Positions 22,201-32,022 of a DNA stretch of 64,000 nt are shown here, piece by piece. A program made the position numbers and the translations under genes. Where the stretch lies: positions 149,506,874 to 149,570,873 of the forward strand of contig CM060965.1 of assembly GCA_030765045.1 (NCBI GenBank), in the 5' to 3' direction. Origin of the DNA: Tenodera sinensis. Taxonomy: Eukaryota; Arthropoda; Insecta; Mantodea; Mantidae. The notes under the pieces are model-generated. The model was not told where the DNA came from. It searched no databases and saw only the letters and a program-made list of their open reading frames with translations. Position 1 is the stretch's first letter; the number at the start of each line of letters is the position of its first letter.

Positions 22201-24622
22201 TTTTAAAATTCACCACAGCTTCCCAGGCATAAAGACAATCACAACCTATTATAATATCTGTCACAAGTCTTCCTACAATCAGAAATAAAATTCCTAGTAT
22301 TCTCCCATTTATTTCAATATTTATCATTGCTTGAAATTTTACTCTCTCTTTTCGTTTTCCCACAGCTAGCGAGCAATATATCCCATTAACTGGTAAAGAC
22401 ATTACTTTAAAACCACTACTTTGTAAATTATCATAAAAATTTTGTGAGCATACTGTGCTATTTGATCCCGTATCTATAATTGCATTGTATTGTTTTCCAT
22501 TTACTCCAATTTTGATTTTAGGTGGATCTCCTACTTTTTCGTTTTCGTCAATTCTATTTTTCCATTCTCTTTTCTTTTGTATCATCATTTGCCTTCCAGG
22601 ACTATTTATTTCCGAGTACTTATCACAATCATTACTAGGATACCCAGTTCTCACTGAAGGCGCGTTTGACCGGGTCTGGCGTTTCCCTGATTTTTTAGGT
22701 ATTGCTCCTGTACTATTTCCCGAATTGTTACTTCTGTTTTCCTGCATTAAATCGGGGTTACTTCCTACCATGTTTTTGACCGTGTTAATGGCCTCAACCA
22801 TTTCCGCATTTTCGGGGGAATTTCGTCCATTAGAATACCTTTCTTCCTGTCTTGGTGACCTCGGTCTAAACTCATTATCTCCGTTTGTCCAATACCCATC
22901 ATTTGAATTTCTACTATGTCCAAAATAACGTCCCCGTCTACCTCGATCAAATCTATTTGTATTCATATAATTCACCCTTATATTTCTTCCCCTTTGATTA
23001 CCATTTCTATTTTGGTGACGCCCTTCCTGGTTATATCTACCTTGATTTTCCCACCGGAATGATTCCATCCTTGGTACTGGTCCTTTATATCTTTCCCTAA
23101 CCTCACTTCTATTCTGATAATACTGTGCCCCTTGCCCGAAAGAATTGACAGTTTCTTTTCCTTCATATTTATTTCCAAATGCGTGTTTTGGCTTATTGAC
23201 TTCTAAGGCTGATAATAATTCGATCATAGCTGCAATGCTATCGGGTCGGGCTATGATTAGGTAATGTTGAAGTGTTTCCGGAAAATGTGGAGTAACTATA
23301 TTTATTAGATCTTTTTCGTCTAAGGGAGGATCCAACATCTTCGATTTTCTCGCTATTCTCATAAAATAGTTGACCATTGATTCCTCCGATCTAGGATTAA
23401 ATTTTCCATTGCTTAATTCAACTCTAATATTAGCCTGCCTACTAGCTCCCCAATATCTGGTTAAAAAGATGTTCCTAAAGGTCCTGTAATCATTATTGTT
23501 ACCCATAGAAAGGCCTAGCCAATTAGCAGCATTACCCTTTAGACATTTTCTTACTATCACCATCTTGTACTCCTCTGGTATACGTTTCACCGTGAAGTAC
23601 TCTTGTAACCCTTCTAAAAAGGCTTTAGGATCATCTGAATCTTCATTTTCAAAAACTGGAGGTGTCATTTCATTTAAGACATGGTTAGGCCAATGTAAAT
23701 TTGAATTGTCACCTGTCCCTGCACTATTTCTGAGATCAGAATGGGAATTACTGTTACCTCTATTTTGCATCGAAATGTCAGCTGATACACCTGGTATTGC
23801 CTCGTTTCTTGCAACTTCATTACTAAGATTGTTGTGATTACATGCATTTTCATTTAATTTCAAATTTTCTAAGGCCTCTTTTACCTGAGTAACTTCTGTT
23901 ACTACCCCTTTTATTTGGTCTGTAACATCCTCCAAATTTCTAGCCTGCCTTTCACTTTCTACATCAGATCTTTCTATTCTAACTTTACACCCCTGTAACT
24001 CTTCTCTAATTTCTTCCCTTTGTTTGTCTAATCTATATGTTACTTTTTCCCTTTCTTTATCTAATTTTTCACTCACTTGTTGACCTAATTTCTTTTCAGA
24101 ATTCTTTACTTCTTGCCTTATTGTCTCTAATTCTCCCTTAACCTGTTCTACCTGTTCTCTATTTTCTTTTACTTCACTACTAACTTTATTAATTTCCTCC
24201 CTAACTTCTTCCCTAAAGGTTTCTAAAGCTCTCTTCTGATTCTCCAATTGCATTCCCAATTCCTGTTGTCCCTTCTCTAATTTCTGTCCTAATTCTTTAC
24301 TATTTTCGTCTATCTTTTGACTTAACTCTGTACTCATCTTTTTCATTATCGTTTGAAACATATTCTCTATTTCTGACATAATTGCTGGCCTTTCTGAATT
24401 ACTAAACATTTCTGAACTACCTCTAGGTGTTTCTCTAACGTTCTGATCTTCTACTTCTTGGCATATTCTGCTACCAATTACATTCTGATTAAATTCTTCC
24501 ATCCTACTTACACTTTTCTCAATTTCCGGACTTTCAAAACCTAGAAAATCGGTATCACTGTCTTCCATTTCTAAGCTATTTACATGTGTTTTTCTACTCA
24601 CCAAAATTTTCAATATTTTCAC
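19271..24622 (-). CDS. Gag-Pol polyprotein of a Ty3/Gypsy retrotransposon
   Basis: One uninterrupted frame of 1783 residues gives the structural and enzymatic proteins of the element; an alternative start is Met19. Residues about 80-260 are Glu/Lys/Gln-rich and should form a coiled coil. About 310-470 look like a Gypsy capsid. About 510-640 are Arg/Gly/Asn-rich with no CCHC knuckle. The protease has DTG at 717-719. RT spans about 960-1170, with Asp1047 in STLDLTASF and YVDD at 1109-1112. RNase H has Asp1258, Glu1300 and Asp1325, but the usual AD.LSR block reads SALLSR, leaving Ala1368 where the fourth acidic residue is expected. Integrase has His1473/His1478 with Cys1508/Cys1511, then Asp1540, Asp1600 and Glu1635 (34 residues between the last two), and a C-terminal GDWVLV...YKGP block at 1742-1770. 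Gag and Pol share one frame, so no frameshift is needed. Confidence 0.96.
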   Translation of the reverse strand: MKILKILVSRKTHVNSLEMEDSDTDFLGFESPEIEKSVSRMEEFNQNVIGSRICQEVEDQNVRETPRGSSEMFSNSERPAIMSEIENMFQTIMKKMSTELSQKIDENSKELGQKLEKGQQELGMQLENQKRALETFREEVREEINKVSSEVKENREQVEQVKGELETIRQEVKNSEKKLGQQVSEKLDKEREKVTYRLDKQREEIREELQGCKVRIERSDVESERQARNLEDVTDQIKGVVTEVTQVKEALENLKLNENACNHNNLSNEVARNEAIPGVSADISMQNRGNSNSHSDLRNSAGTGDNSNLHWPNHVLNEMTPPVFENEDSDDPKAFLEGLQEYFTVKRIPEEYKMVIVRKCLKGNAANWLGLSMGNNNDYRTFRNIFLTRYWGASRQANIRVELSNGKFNPRSEESMVNYFMRIARKSKMLDPPLDEKDLINIVTPHFPETLQHYLIIARPDSIAAMIELLSALEVNKPKHAFGNKYEGKETVNSFGQGAQYYQNRSEVRERYKGPVPRMESFRWENQGRYNQEGRHQNRNGNQRGRNIRVNYMNTNRFDRGRRGRYFGHSRNSNDGYWTNGDNEFRPRSPRQEERYSNGRNSPENAEMVEAINTVKNMVGSNPDLMQENRSNNSGNSTGAIPKKSGKRQTRSNAPSVRTGYPSNDCDKYSEINSPGRQMMIQKKREWKNRIDENEKVGDPPKIKIGVNGKQYNAIIDTGSNSTVCSQNFYDNLQSSGFKVMSLPVNGIYCSLAVGKRKERVKFQAMINIEINGRILGILFLIVGRLVTDIIIGCDCLYAWEAVVNFKNMILEMKVEDETIIVPFVEDSSSETIVREKEEEEIQGDTFFVEYVKVGAMELTEVNVKEYSVDNKENVEWDKNDFIDNLRVSDATRYYDRESSEDLEELLRKKVTQADQLNEQQRDKLFEILIRNKEVFSEKPGKCNIYTHSFEMIPIKPFTHKARAIPSTIREEVDAVIKSMLEDEVIEISNSEFVNPLCIVNKANGKIRVTLDARKLNQHCKPDRFRPESVEVILNKLQKGKIFSTLDLTASFWQIPLREDLRKYTAFLHSGILYQFRVCAFGMNTSGSALLRALYEIFGETIKKFVAQYVDDFVIFSENIEDHLNHINYVLSQLKKANMTIKPSKTAFFVKQTEFLGYVISNEGIRPNPDRIESINKIPAPKNIKQLRRFLGILNYQSRFILEYATVVAPLRQLLRKDVKWQWSSVEQESFEKVKTLFAASILLEKPREDLPYIIYTDASGLGYGSVILQKDEEGKDHLIAVASRGLSRTESQACTTEKEIAAIYFALVKFKQYVYNNPVIVYTDHVSLAFMNSCKLTSTRISRYIHEITSHNIEIKHIAGSQNIFSALLSRMKTNYTIPDTISDNKHDVTILYLKTLEGTQLAKEFRNLEQLQTEDDELKKLREKAQPITENLKDNIGIYEGKIYKFHGRIAPKWKVMVPKALQEKLILAYHKTLAHTGSEKLIMVISDHFYIKHLAKKVRKICSSCDLCQRAKPFNIKFDIEPQTIIREGKNVLVTTDAHGELPVGQFGCRYMFVLHDVFSKFIKIYPVRNISSKTCVGKIIKDYVPKYGKIQAILTDNATVHRSKIFKETLENHEIKLYHCSSYFPSGNPTERVLRDVGIYLRVLTHHNHKDWVKYCPLIEKIINHTINVTTGFAPIKLMLGIEPEPILIGVPKTLKINDIQLSEEERAKIAFERIKKKAEKRKLKKKSRKHKWEPKIGDWVLVKDHKLSSALRGRNKRMELLYKGPAEIISKLVIIPMN

Positions 24623-24751
24623 TATTTCACTTTAACTGCACTTAAACTTGTTCACTACACGTTTCACAGATGTTCACACGCTGGGCACCTTCTTGTCTGC
24701 TGGCTCGATGCTGGCCTGGTCGTCTTGGGGGGTTGGTCCATTCTTTCAACG
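24623..24751 (-). other. 5' leader of the retrotransposon
   Basis: Lies between the primer site and the Gag start, and is GC-richer than the coding region. It would hold any packaging signal; none is recognisable. Confidence 0.6.
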
Positions 24752-24769
24752 CCACACGTTGGGATGCCA
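24752..24769 (-). other. tRNA primer-binding site
   Basis: Three bases inside the 5' LTR the minus strand reads TGGCATCCCAACGTGTGG. It begins TGG, as a site complementary to a CCA tail should. It resembles the tRNA-Lys site of gypsy-type elements (TGGCGCCCAACGTGG) with one change and one extra base, so the primer may be a Lys or related tRNA; this is inference. Confidence 0.7.
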
Positions 24770-24772
24770 ATT

Positions 24773-25555
24773 TGAAGCTAAAATAAATGTTGTTGATCAC
24801 GTTGTTAGATCGCCATTTGAAGCTGAAGTCGTTGGTGACGTGATGTTGCCCTTTGATGTGTTTCGCTCCGGCTAGTTCTGCAAGAGATCTCTTTATCTCG
24901 GGTTTGCGTAAGTGTAATGGACAACCCAAGAAAACTTTTTATATTATTTATTGCGTATTAAATATTTTCGGGAGCTATGCCGAAAATATTTGTATCTGTA
25001 GAGGAATCGCACTCACATCCGCGCAGCACGACCTGCCGTACTGGTCTCTGGTTGAGTAGTGACTAGACGCTTTCTCTCTTACCCACGCTAAAAAAAACCG
25101 TTCTTCAATTTGAATGTCATGACGTCATCCAAGAAAGCCTCGTATCCAAAATGCTATTTCCTTTTCCCGCAATTTAGAAATGTCCCTTTCTATTATAACA
25201 TGTTCTTTTATGAATTTCGAATATATAATTACCTTTTTAGGATTAAACGATGTTTACTTTATATTTTATTAAATATATCGCGCGACTTTTAAGGTTTGTA
25301 GAACTGACTTTCGAACGTGTATTTAAACTATGTAGTATGACGTCATGACTCGTTAATTTCAAACCAATAATGTGTTTATCCTAAAAATTTAACGACTATT
25401 ATTTACTCATATCTTGCTCACCTTACAACACTTCCTGCTCTATTATCTATTTATGTTATTACTTAACACTTATCGCAAATCTCACATCCGGCAATTAAAT
25501 TAAAACGTGTCTTTTTCAAAAGCCCATTCGATCGGAAATCTAAATTTCGGTATCA
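24773..25555 (-). repeat. 5' LTR
   Basis: Same 783 bp as 17618-18400. It would carry the active promoter, with a TATAAAAAG box at 24935-24943. Confidence 0.93.
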
Positions 25556-25887
25556 ACCTGTTTCTGGATGTAGACAGGTTCGTTGCTTACAGGGTGGTGT
25601 AATGTTTTGGGAGCTAACGATTCTGATTGGCATACACTCGCATAGTAAATATGGAGGGACACGGCATGGTGTTTAAAGGTTCACAAGACACCATGCTGCG
25701 GTGGTTGTTTATGTACTGGCCTAGTGAAAGTGACACCCACACAATCTGCAGTGTTGCCAGGTTGTTTTCAACAAAACTAAAATATCTCCGTAAAAATGGC
25801 CAGAGACGAAAACGTAAGATACAACATGTGTTCCACATAGTGAGATCTACCATTGGTTTAAATTAATGTAATTACTTCCCTTCCACC

Positions 25888-25999
25888 TGTATATTAATAA
25901 ATGTTTGTATGTTTGTCCTCGATGTGCTCCTAAACTGCTTGATCAATCACAGGGAAACTCAGCACCTGTAGGCATTTCTCAATGGAGAACGTCTCTTCG
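25888..25999. other. unassigned sequence
   Basis: Short spacer between the DNA element and the next satellite block. Confidence 0.35.
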
Positions 26000-26215
26000 C
26001 TGTCCATTTCACTATGCAACGTATTACATTCACACGGTTTTGTCTACTCGGTTTTCTGTCACGAAACATCCACTTCCTTCTCTCCTTCCTGTGCTACAAA
26101 CAATTCATACAATTTTCTATATCACTGAAATAGAACTGCAACGTTTTACATTCACACGGATTTCTGAACTCGCTTTCCTTCCTGTAGTATTTGTAATTGT
26201 TTTACAGCGCATTTG
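26000..26215 (-). repeat. 124-bp tandem repeat family, about 1.7 units
   Basis: In reverse complement this shows the same unit as 39780-40125: a GAGTAGA core, GTGTGAATGTAAT, CGTTGCA, TTCTATTTCA and GAAAATTGTATGAATTGT in that order. It borders the TTTA tract. Confidence 0.65.
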
Positions 26216-26235
26216 TATGCTGCCTTCGCGCGTTC

Positions 26236-27372
<1,137 letters not shown>

Positions 27373-27557
27373 ATTGTTTGTTCTTTACAGTATCCTAAGA
27401 ATTGAACTCTTTGTTTAAGCATATTAAGTCATATTGTTTAGATGTCTCCAAAGAAAGACAGGGTTATTGGATAAGTGTAACCTAAGTCTATAAGTTGTAG
27501 GGATAAATCATTAAACCACGGGAAACGCGTTATACACCCAGCGTTATCAAGATTCAA
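27373..27557. other. unassigned sequence
   Basis: Nothing recognised. Confidence 0.35.
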
Positions 27558-27660
27558 TATGATCACATGATTACAATATATAGCTACATGCAATAAAAAC
27601 ATAGGCACGACACAATAGAACACAAATACAGGTGTAATTCAATCGAAATAGTAGCTGTCA
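27558..27660 (+). repeat. diverged outlying unit of the 65-bp minisatellite
   Basis: Shares GATCA, TATAGCTACAT, AATAAAAACA, CACAATA and ACACAAATACAG in register with the array at 28106-29163, and ends TAGTAGCTGTCACACA. It is separated from the array by a SINE fragment. Confidence 0.5.
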
Positions 27661-27664
27661 CACA

Positions 27665-28104
27665 TAGGGTTAAGGGTAAGGGTATATACGGAGGGGGACA
27701 TCTGAACCCTGACTGCAACTTACACAGCTCAACTGTAGTTAACACTCCCCCCCCCCCCCGAAGGCGGAGCTGAAGTGAGGGACCGCAGGGAGCCACAGGG
27801 TACCACAGGGTAGCAGTCAGACGGGACACAGAGACGCACGGAAGTCCCTCACACATACTGAGATCTCTCTATACCGGCACCAGGCCCCACCGAGTAGCCA
27901 CCACCTATCAGTGCCGTACAAGTGTCCCCACCTATGGAGGACAGCGGCCACCCAACGCCACCTAGTGCCCAGAACAGTACTAAAACCGAGCAAGTATCTG
28001 CGCCATCTGTCCGACACCACCAACACTACTCGCCTGAAAGCAGATCTGAGAGATAAGGAAATGGAATGAAGGGGAAGGAGGCCGTGGTATGAAATGAAGT
28101 ACCA
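27665..28104 (-). mobile_element. SINE family C, headless fragment
   Basis: Matches the 3' two thirds of the 14762-15355 copy: GGGGGACA, GACGCACGGAAGTCCCT, CCATCTGTCCGACAC and GATAAGGAAATGGAATGAA in the same order. It has no tRNA-like head. It includes a run of about 14 C near 27746. It sits between a diverged and the main minisatellite units and may have inserted into the array. Confidence 0.75.
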
Positions 28105-28105
28105 C

Positions 28106-29163
28106 AGATCACGATAGATAGCTGACATACACAGTAAAAACACAGGTACAACACAACACAAACACAGATCCAGTACGATCACGATAGATAGCTGACATAC
28201 ATAGTAAAAACACAGACACAACACAACCCAAACACAGATCCAGTACGGTCACGATAGATAGCTGACATACATAGTAAAAACACAGACACAACACAACACA
28301 AACACAGATGCAGTACGATCACGATAGATAGCTGACATACATAGTAAAAACACAGACACAACACAAACACAGATCCAGTACGATCACGATAGATAGCTGA
28401 CATACATAGTAAAAACACAGACACAACACAAATACAGATACAGTACGATCACGATAGATAGCTGACATACATAGTAAAAACACAGACACAACACAAATAC
28501 AGATCCAGTACGATCACGATAGATAGCTGACATACATAGTAAAAACACAGACACAACACAAATACAGATACAGTACGATCACGATAGATAGCTGACATAC
28601 ATAGTAAAAACACAGACACAACACAAATACAGATACAGTACGATCACGATAGATAGCTGACATACATAGTAAAAACACAGACACAACACAAATACAGATA
28701 CAGTACGATCACGATAGATAGCTGACATACATAGTAAAAACACAGACACAACACAAATACAGATACAGTACGATCACGATAGATAGCTGACATACATAGT
28801 AAAAACACAGACACAACACAACACAAATACAGATACAGTACGATCACGATAGATAGCTGACATACATAGTAAAAACACAGACACAACACAAATACAGATA
28901 CAGTACGATCACGATAGATAGCTGACATACATAGTAAAAACACAGACACAACACAAATACAGATACAGTACGATCACGATAGATAGCTGACATACATAGT
29001 AAAAACACAGACACAACACAAACACAGATACAGTACGATCACGATAGATAGCTGACATACATAGTAAAAACACAGACACAACACAAATACAGATACAGTA
29101 CGATCACGATAGATAGCTGACATACATAGTAAAAACACAGACACAACACAAATACAGATACAG
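28106..29163 (+). repeat. 65-bp minisatellite, 16 copies
   Basis: The anchor word GATAGCTGACATAC recurs at 28121, 28191, 28261, 28331 and 28396, then every 65 bases to 29116, with one 70-base step at 28856. Units of 70 bp carry an extra ACACA. The first four units differ most. Cys/Leu/Val/Tyr-rich open frames on the minus strand are artefacts of the array. Confidence 0.97.
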
Positions 29164-29704
29164 CAGTATCCTAAAACTATGACAATTTAAAAAGGAAATG
29201 TTTAAATGTGAGTTGAAAGCTTATCTATATTAATATTACAATAAGTTTTTTCATCTATCTTTGTAGAAGAGGGAGTAAACAAAGCCACGTGAATATACAC
29301 AGCAGGTCCTTTTGCTTCAGATTTGTGCTTTATAAGCACATTATGCTGTTCGAGGTTTGAGTCCTACAGCTTGCTACTTCTCAACAACCGTCAACAACAC
29401 TCACAAGCCTGTCAGTAAACTTTACTAAATCGCAGAACTTACTAGATGACTCAGTCATCTCGAAAATAATATAATCTCCAACTCATGAAAGCGGTGGATG
29501 ACAGACAGTTGTCTTGTAGAAGGTTGCGAGGAATGGCCGCAAGCATCTGACACTTTGACGGATAGAAGGCAACATATTATTGTTTATACGAAACATAATA
29601 CTGCCTTATTTTATTCTTAGTAGCTGGATCCACCTCCGTAGTTAGAATGCTCGAGTCTGTTTATAGCTGGGAATTATTAAATTTCAGCAAGAATCATCAA
29701 CTCT
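29164..29704. other. unassigned sequence
   Basis: No recognisable element or gene. Confidence 0.4.
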
Positions 29705-29990
29705 TCATGGTTCAGGAGAGTTCTCCTTTTCCGGCCTCATACTTCTTCCCATGTTTACTGGTCTTCCTATTGGTTTGTAACCAGAAGGTTTATATTTGTA
29801 AGATTGTAGTGGAATGAGAGATTTATCCGTTCTTTGCAAATGATCTTTCCATTTTTGTCGTTTACTTGTATGCTTTCTTTTAACGAAAATGTGTCCAATT
29901 CTTTCCTTATTTCCTAATTTATAATATGATATTGTCTTGTGCATCCTTTTACTGCTTGGAGATATTTCATTTCTGCCGCTTGTAATCAAA
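29705..29990 (-). pseudogene. LINE-like C-terminal fragment
   Basis: The minus frame contains KRQKWKDHLQRTD, then IPLQSYKYKPSGYKPIGRP. This recalls the block (KWxxHxxRM...RIPKxxLxYxPxGxRxxGRPxxRW) often found at the end of insect LINE-encoded proteins. Only the tail remains and the final Arg-Trp is missing. It lies about 400 bp downstream of the putative promoter at 30.4 kb, on the same strand. Confidence 0.5.
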
Positions 29991-30384
29991 CTGACTATTT
30001 ACTTGGGGCTGTTCAGTATGTAAACATTTCACTCTGGCGCGGTACGAACGCTGAGCAGAGCTAATCAGTGGCGGGGATGCCACCTCTCTGCTACTGAACT
30101 TGCAGATGCATTATTTGTCTTCTAAAACTTCTTCACAAACCAACAAGTCTTCTCTTACTAACGTTAACTCAAGCTACGTCCTTCGTGATATTACAACTGA
30201 CGACTGTTTTCTTCTCGTAACTTTGTCTCACTCCTTTTTGTCTTTCTTTACTTTCTCTGTCGCTCAAACAGATGACTAACGGTACAATTACTCGACACTC
30301 ATCAACTGCTCCACTATCTTACCCTATGACGCGCCGGTACTCTCACGTACACACTGACTCCCGACGACTCATGTCTGTAACTCT
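29991..30384 (-). other. possible 5' leader downstream of the 30.4-kb promoter
   Basis: Purine-rich on the minus strand (AAGTAAAGAAAGACAAAAAGG-like, quoted in part), with several ATGs that open only very short frames, and a hairpin-forming segment (AGCAGAG...CTCTGCT, about 30054-30092). No chaperone coding sequence follows. Its role as a transcript leader is inferred from the promoter position. Confidence 0.3.
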
Positions 30385-30501
30385 ACTGACTCTCTCGTCG
30401 GCTCGTCTCCTTATATAGTGAGGATAACGTAACACAGAACCTTCTCGAACTTCTACAATTACGGCGGCTGCCGGACATTATTTTCTCCAATAATCTAGAA
30501 A
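30385..30501 (-). promoter_or_regulatory. putative heat-shock-type promoter (HSE, TATA, Inr)
   Basis: On the minus strand an initiator TCAGT (30385-30389, start near 30387) lies 30 bases below TATATAAGG (30409-30417), the classic arthropod spacing. Upstream at 30436-30450 are three perfect alternating heat-shock units (plus strand AGAAC, CTTCT, CGAAC). A weaker in-phase four-unit site (TTTCT, CCAAT, AATCT, AGAAA) lies at 30482-30501. GAGAGAG sits beside the initiator. This matches the architecture of insect Hsp70-class promoters, but no chaperone gene is seen downstream. Confidence 0.5.
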
Positions 30502-31013
30502 CCCCATTTTTGTTCTGCTGCTCCGATTGTTGTCACGTGTTCACAATCAATCGCGCGAGGCAGCCTGACCTGAGCGTCTTTAATACCACACCACCAGTGG
30601 GGTGGGGCAGCCCGGCCCCGACTATCTTTTGTTGTGCCCCATCACGCTCAGCTGGCGTCACAAGATATTTAGGATATTCACACGACAGATAAAATATGTT
30701 AATAGTAGACTATAAAATCCACTTTAAGCGACAGTCAAGTCTTTAAAGAACTGGTCACATGTGATGACTGAAATTTCATTCTATTTGTATATCCGTAACA
30801 TGAACACGAATAACGGCTTCTCATTTGAAAAAGTGTATACATTGGAAAATTCAAACCTACAACAAAGAATATGTCGGTATGGTTCACTCCACACAAACAT
30901 CTATATGACAAAATTGTGCCATGGAACGAAATTTACGCTTACTGTGTAGTAACAGTGAGTGAGTAATGGTGAGTAATGGGCCCGTCGACAACTAGGTCAT
31001 TAGGGCCCCTTGT
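30502..31013. other. unassigned, partly GC-rich upstream region
   Basis: 30.54-30.66 kb is GC-richer than its surroundings (GGGGTGGGGCAGCCCGGCC). It would be upstream of the putative promoter. No gene seen. Confidence 0.35.
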
Positions 31014-31500
31014 GCAGTAACATCTGGTCTATCTTTTACAGTTTACCAGTTGTGTAAAAATCATTCAGAATGACAACGACTCCTGAGGCCCACTTACAGA
31101 AAATTCAAGATATACATTTCATTTGTCATAAAAGTATCTAAACATGTTATACTTAAAAAATGTTGGAGCTATTTTTGAGAAAAGACTGCTCAAATTTTTT
31201 TCCTTATAAAGAATAGTCTGAGGTACCTAGCGTTATTTATTTATTTAATTGAAAATCTTCGTGTCGTATACTTGAAAGGCGTTGAGCTTAAATACGAAGC
31301 AAGTCCTTTGCATGGAATGGTTTTCGAAGATTTTAATTTTCTCAAAAATGGCTTTTACGATTTTAATTAAAATACCATATGTTATTTTTATGAAAAATGA
31401 AAGCAATTTTTACAATTCTGGGAATGTCCTTAGAAGTCCTCTTCATTCTGGATGACCTTTTTGTAACTGGTAAGCCGTAAGAAATAGATAAAATACAGTC
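31014..31500. repeat. family H repeats, two partial copies in opposite orientation
   Basis: 31014-31200 carries the family reversed (TCTTTTACAGTTTACCAG, then TTCATTTGTCATAAAA). About 31235-31500 carries it forward (TGGTTTTCGAAGATTTT, TAACTGGTAAGCCG). Together they could fold back imperfectly. Confidence 0.6.
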
Positions 31501-31889
31501 AGAATTTTCCCTAAGAATTCTTCTTCTGTTTTCAGCGTTGCTCAGATATTTCCAGTGGATTCTCAATATCGGATATGTGGGTAAAGGCGGTGTTTCCTCC
31601 ACCTTAGGTAAGCGTAGAGTAAGAAAAATGTTATTTTCTAACCTCGTTTAAGTGATTCATACCTTCATAGAAATGAGTTAAAATAAAGCAACATACATTT
31701 AATGATTCAACATACCTTAACAACATTCTAATGTAAATGTAATAAGTTCGTTTTCCTTGGTAATAATGGAAATGAAAGAAAAAACAGAACTTTCAAACAT
31801 ATTGCATGTTACATCTTAAAAAGTATCTAACTCAACTGATATTGTTGTACTTTCAAACTTATTCATTAAATAACTAATTGAAAATGAAT
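31501..31889. other. unassigned AT-rich sequence
   Basis: Nothing recognised. Confidence 0.35.
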
Positions 31890-32022
31890 TTATCAATTTG
31901 TAGGTATCACTTCTTTACGTCCTTTTTTCTCAAACTTTAGGTTCTTTTTGGGATATTTTTAGGTATTTTTAAAGGTCCTTTTTTAGGCAATTTATAGGTC
32001 CTCAACTTCCTAGCCCTAGTTA
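31890..32022 (-). mobile_element. hAT-like terminal fragment
   Basis: Ends in CTCAACTTCCTAGCCCTAG, closely like CTCAACATCCTAGCGCTGG at the outer end of the hAT remains (about 37674-37692), and has the TTTTTAGG/TTTAAAGG subterminal words seen there. It may be a solo end or a MITE. No second end was found. Confidence 0.5.

Larger units (their letters stand above)
17618..25555 (-). mobile_element. complete Ty3/Gypsy LTR retrotransposon
   Basis: A 7938-bp element on the minus strand has 783-bp LTRs (17618-18400 and 24773-25555) that start TG and end CA, and a 4-bp target duplication ACCT at 17614-17617 and 25556-25559. It has a tRNA-like primer site next to the 5' LTR, a purine-rich tract next to the 3' LTR, and a single 1783-codon Gag-Pol frame. 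Domain order protease, RT, RNase H, integrase places it in Ty3/Gypsy (Metaviridae). No envelope gene is seen. The LTRs read as identical, so the insertion should be recent. It interrupts a DNA element whose paralogue at 46.75 kb shows the empty site. Confidence 0.95.
17276..25887. mobile_element. inverted-repeat DNA element (MITE-like), split by an LTR retrotransposon
   Basis: The two halves are 17276-17617 and 25556-25887. The outer ends form a terminal inverted repeat: the right end is ATGTAATTACTTCCC...CCACC at 25866-25887, and the left end is a diverged GATGGAAGGGAAC... at 17276-17297. Joined conceptually (without the retrotransposon) the element is about 670 bp, against 666 bp for the intact paralogue at 46754-47419, to which both halves align along their length. 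No transposase is encoded, so it must have been moved in trans. Confidence 0.88.

Noticed and set aside
22455..23100. Plus-strand open frames inside the Gag-Pol region
   Set aside because: They are antisense shadows of the polyprotein with no domain of their own.
27817..28949. Cys/Leu/Val-rich open frames on the minus strand
   Set aside because: They arise from the 65-bp minisatellite and the SINE fragment beside it, with no start or codon signal of their own.
28106..29163. CRISPR array
   Set aside because: Units are contiguous and near-identical along their whole length with no variable spacers, and the window is eukaryotic.
30510..30692. Small GC-rich open frame upstream of the putative promoter
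   Set aside because: Only 60 codons, with no motif and no supporting signal.
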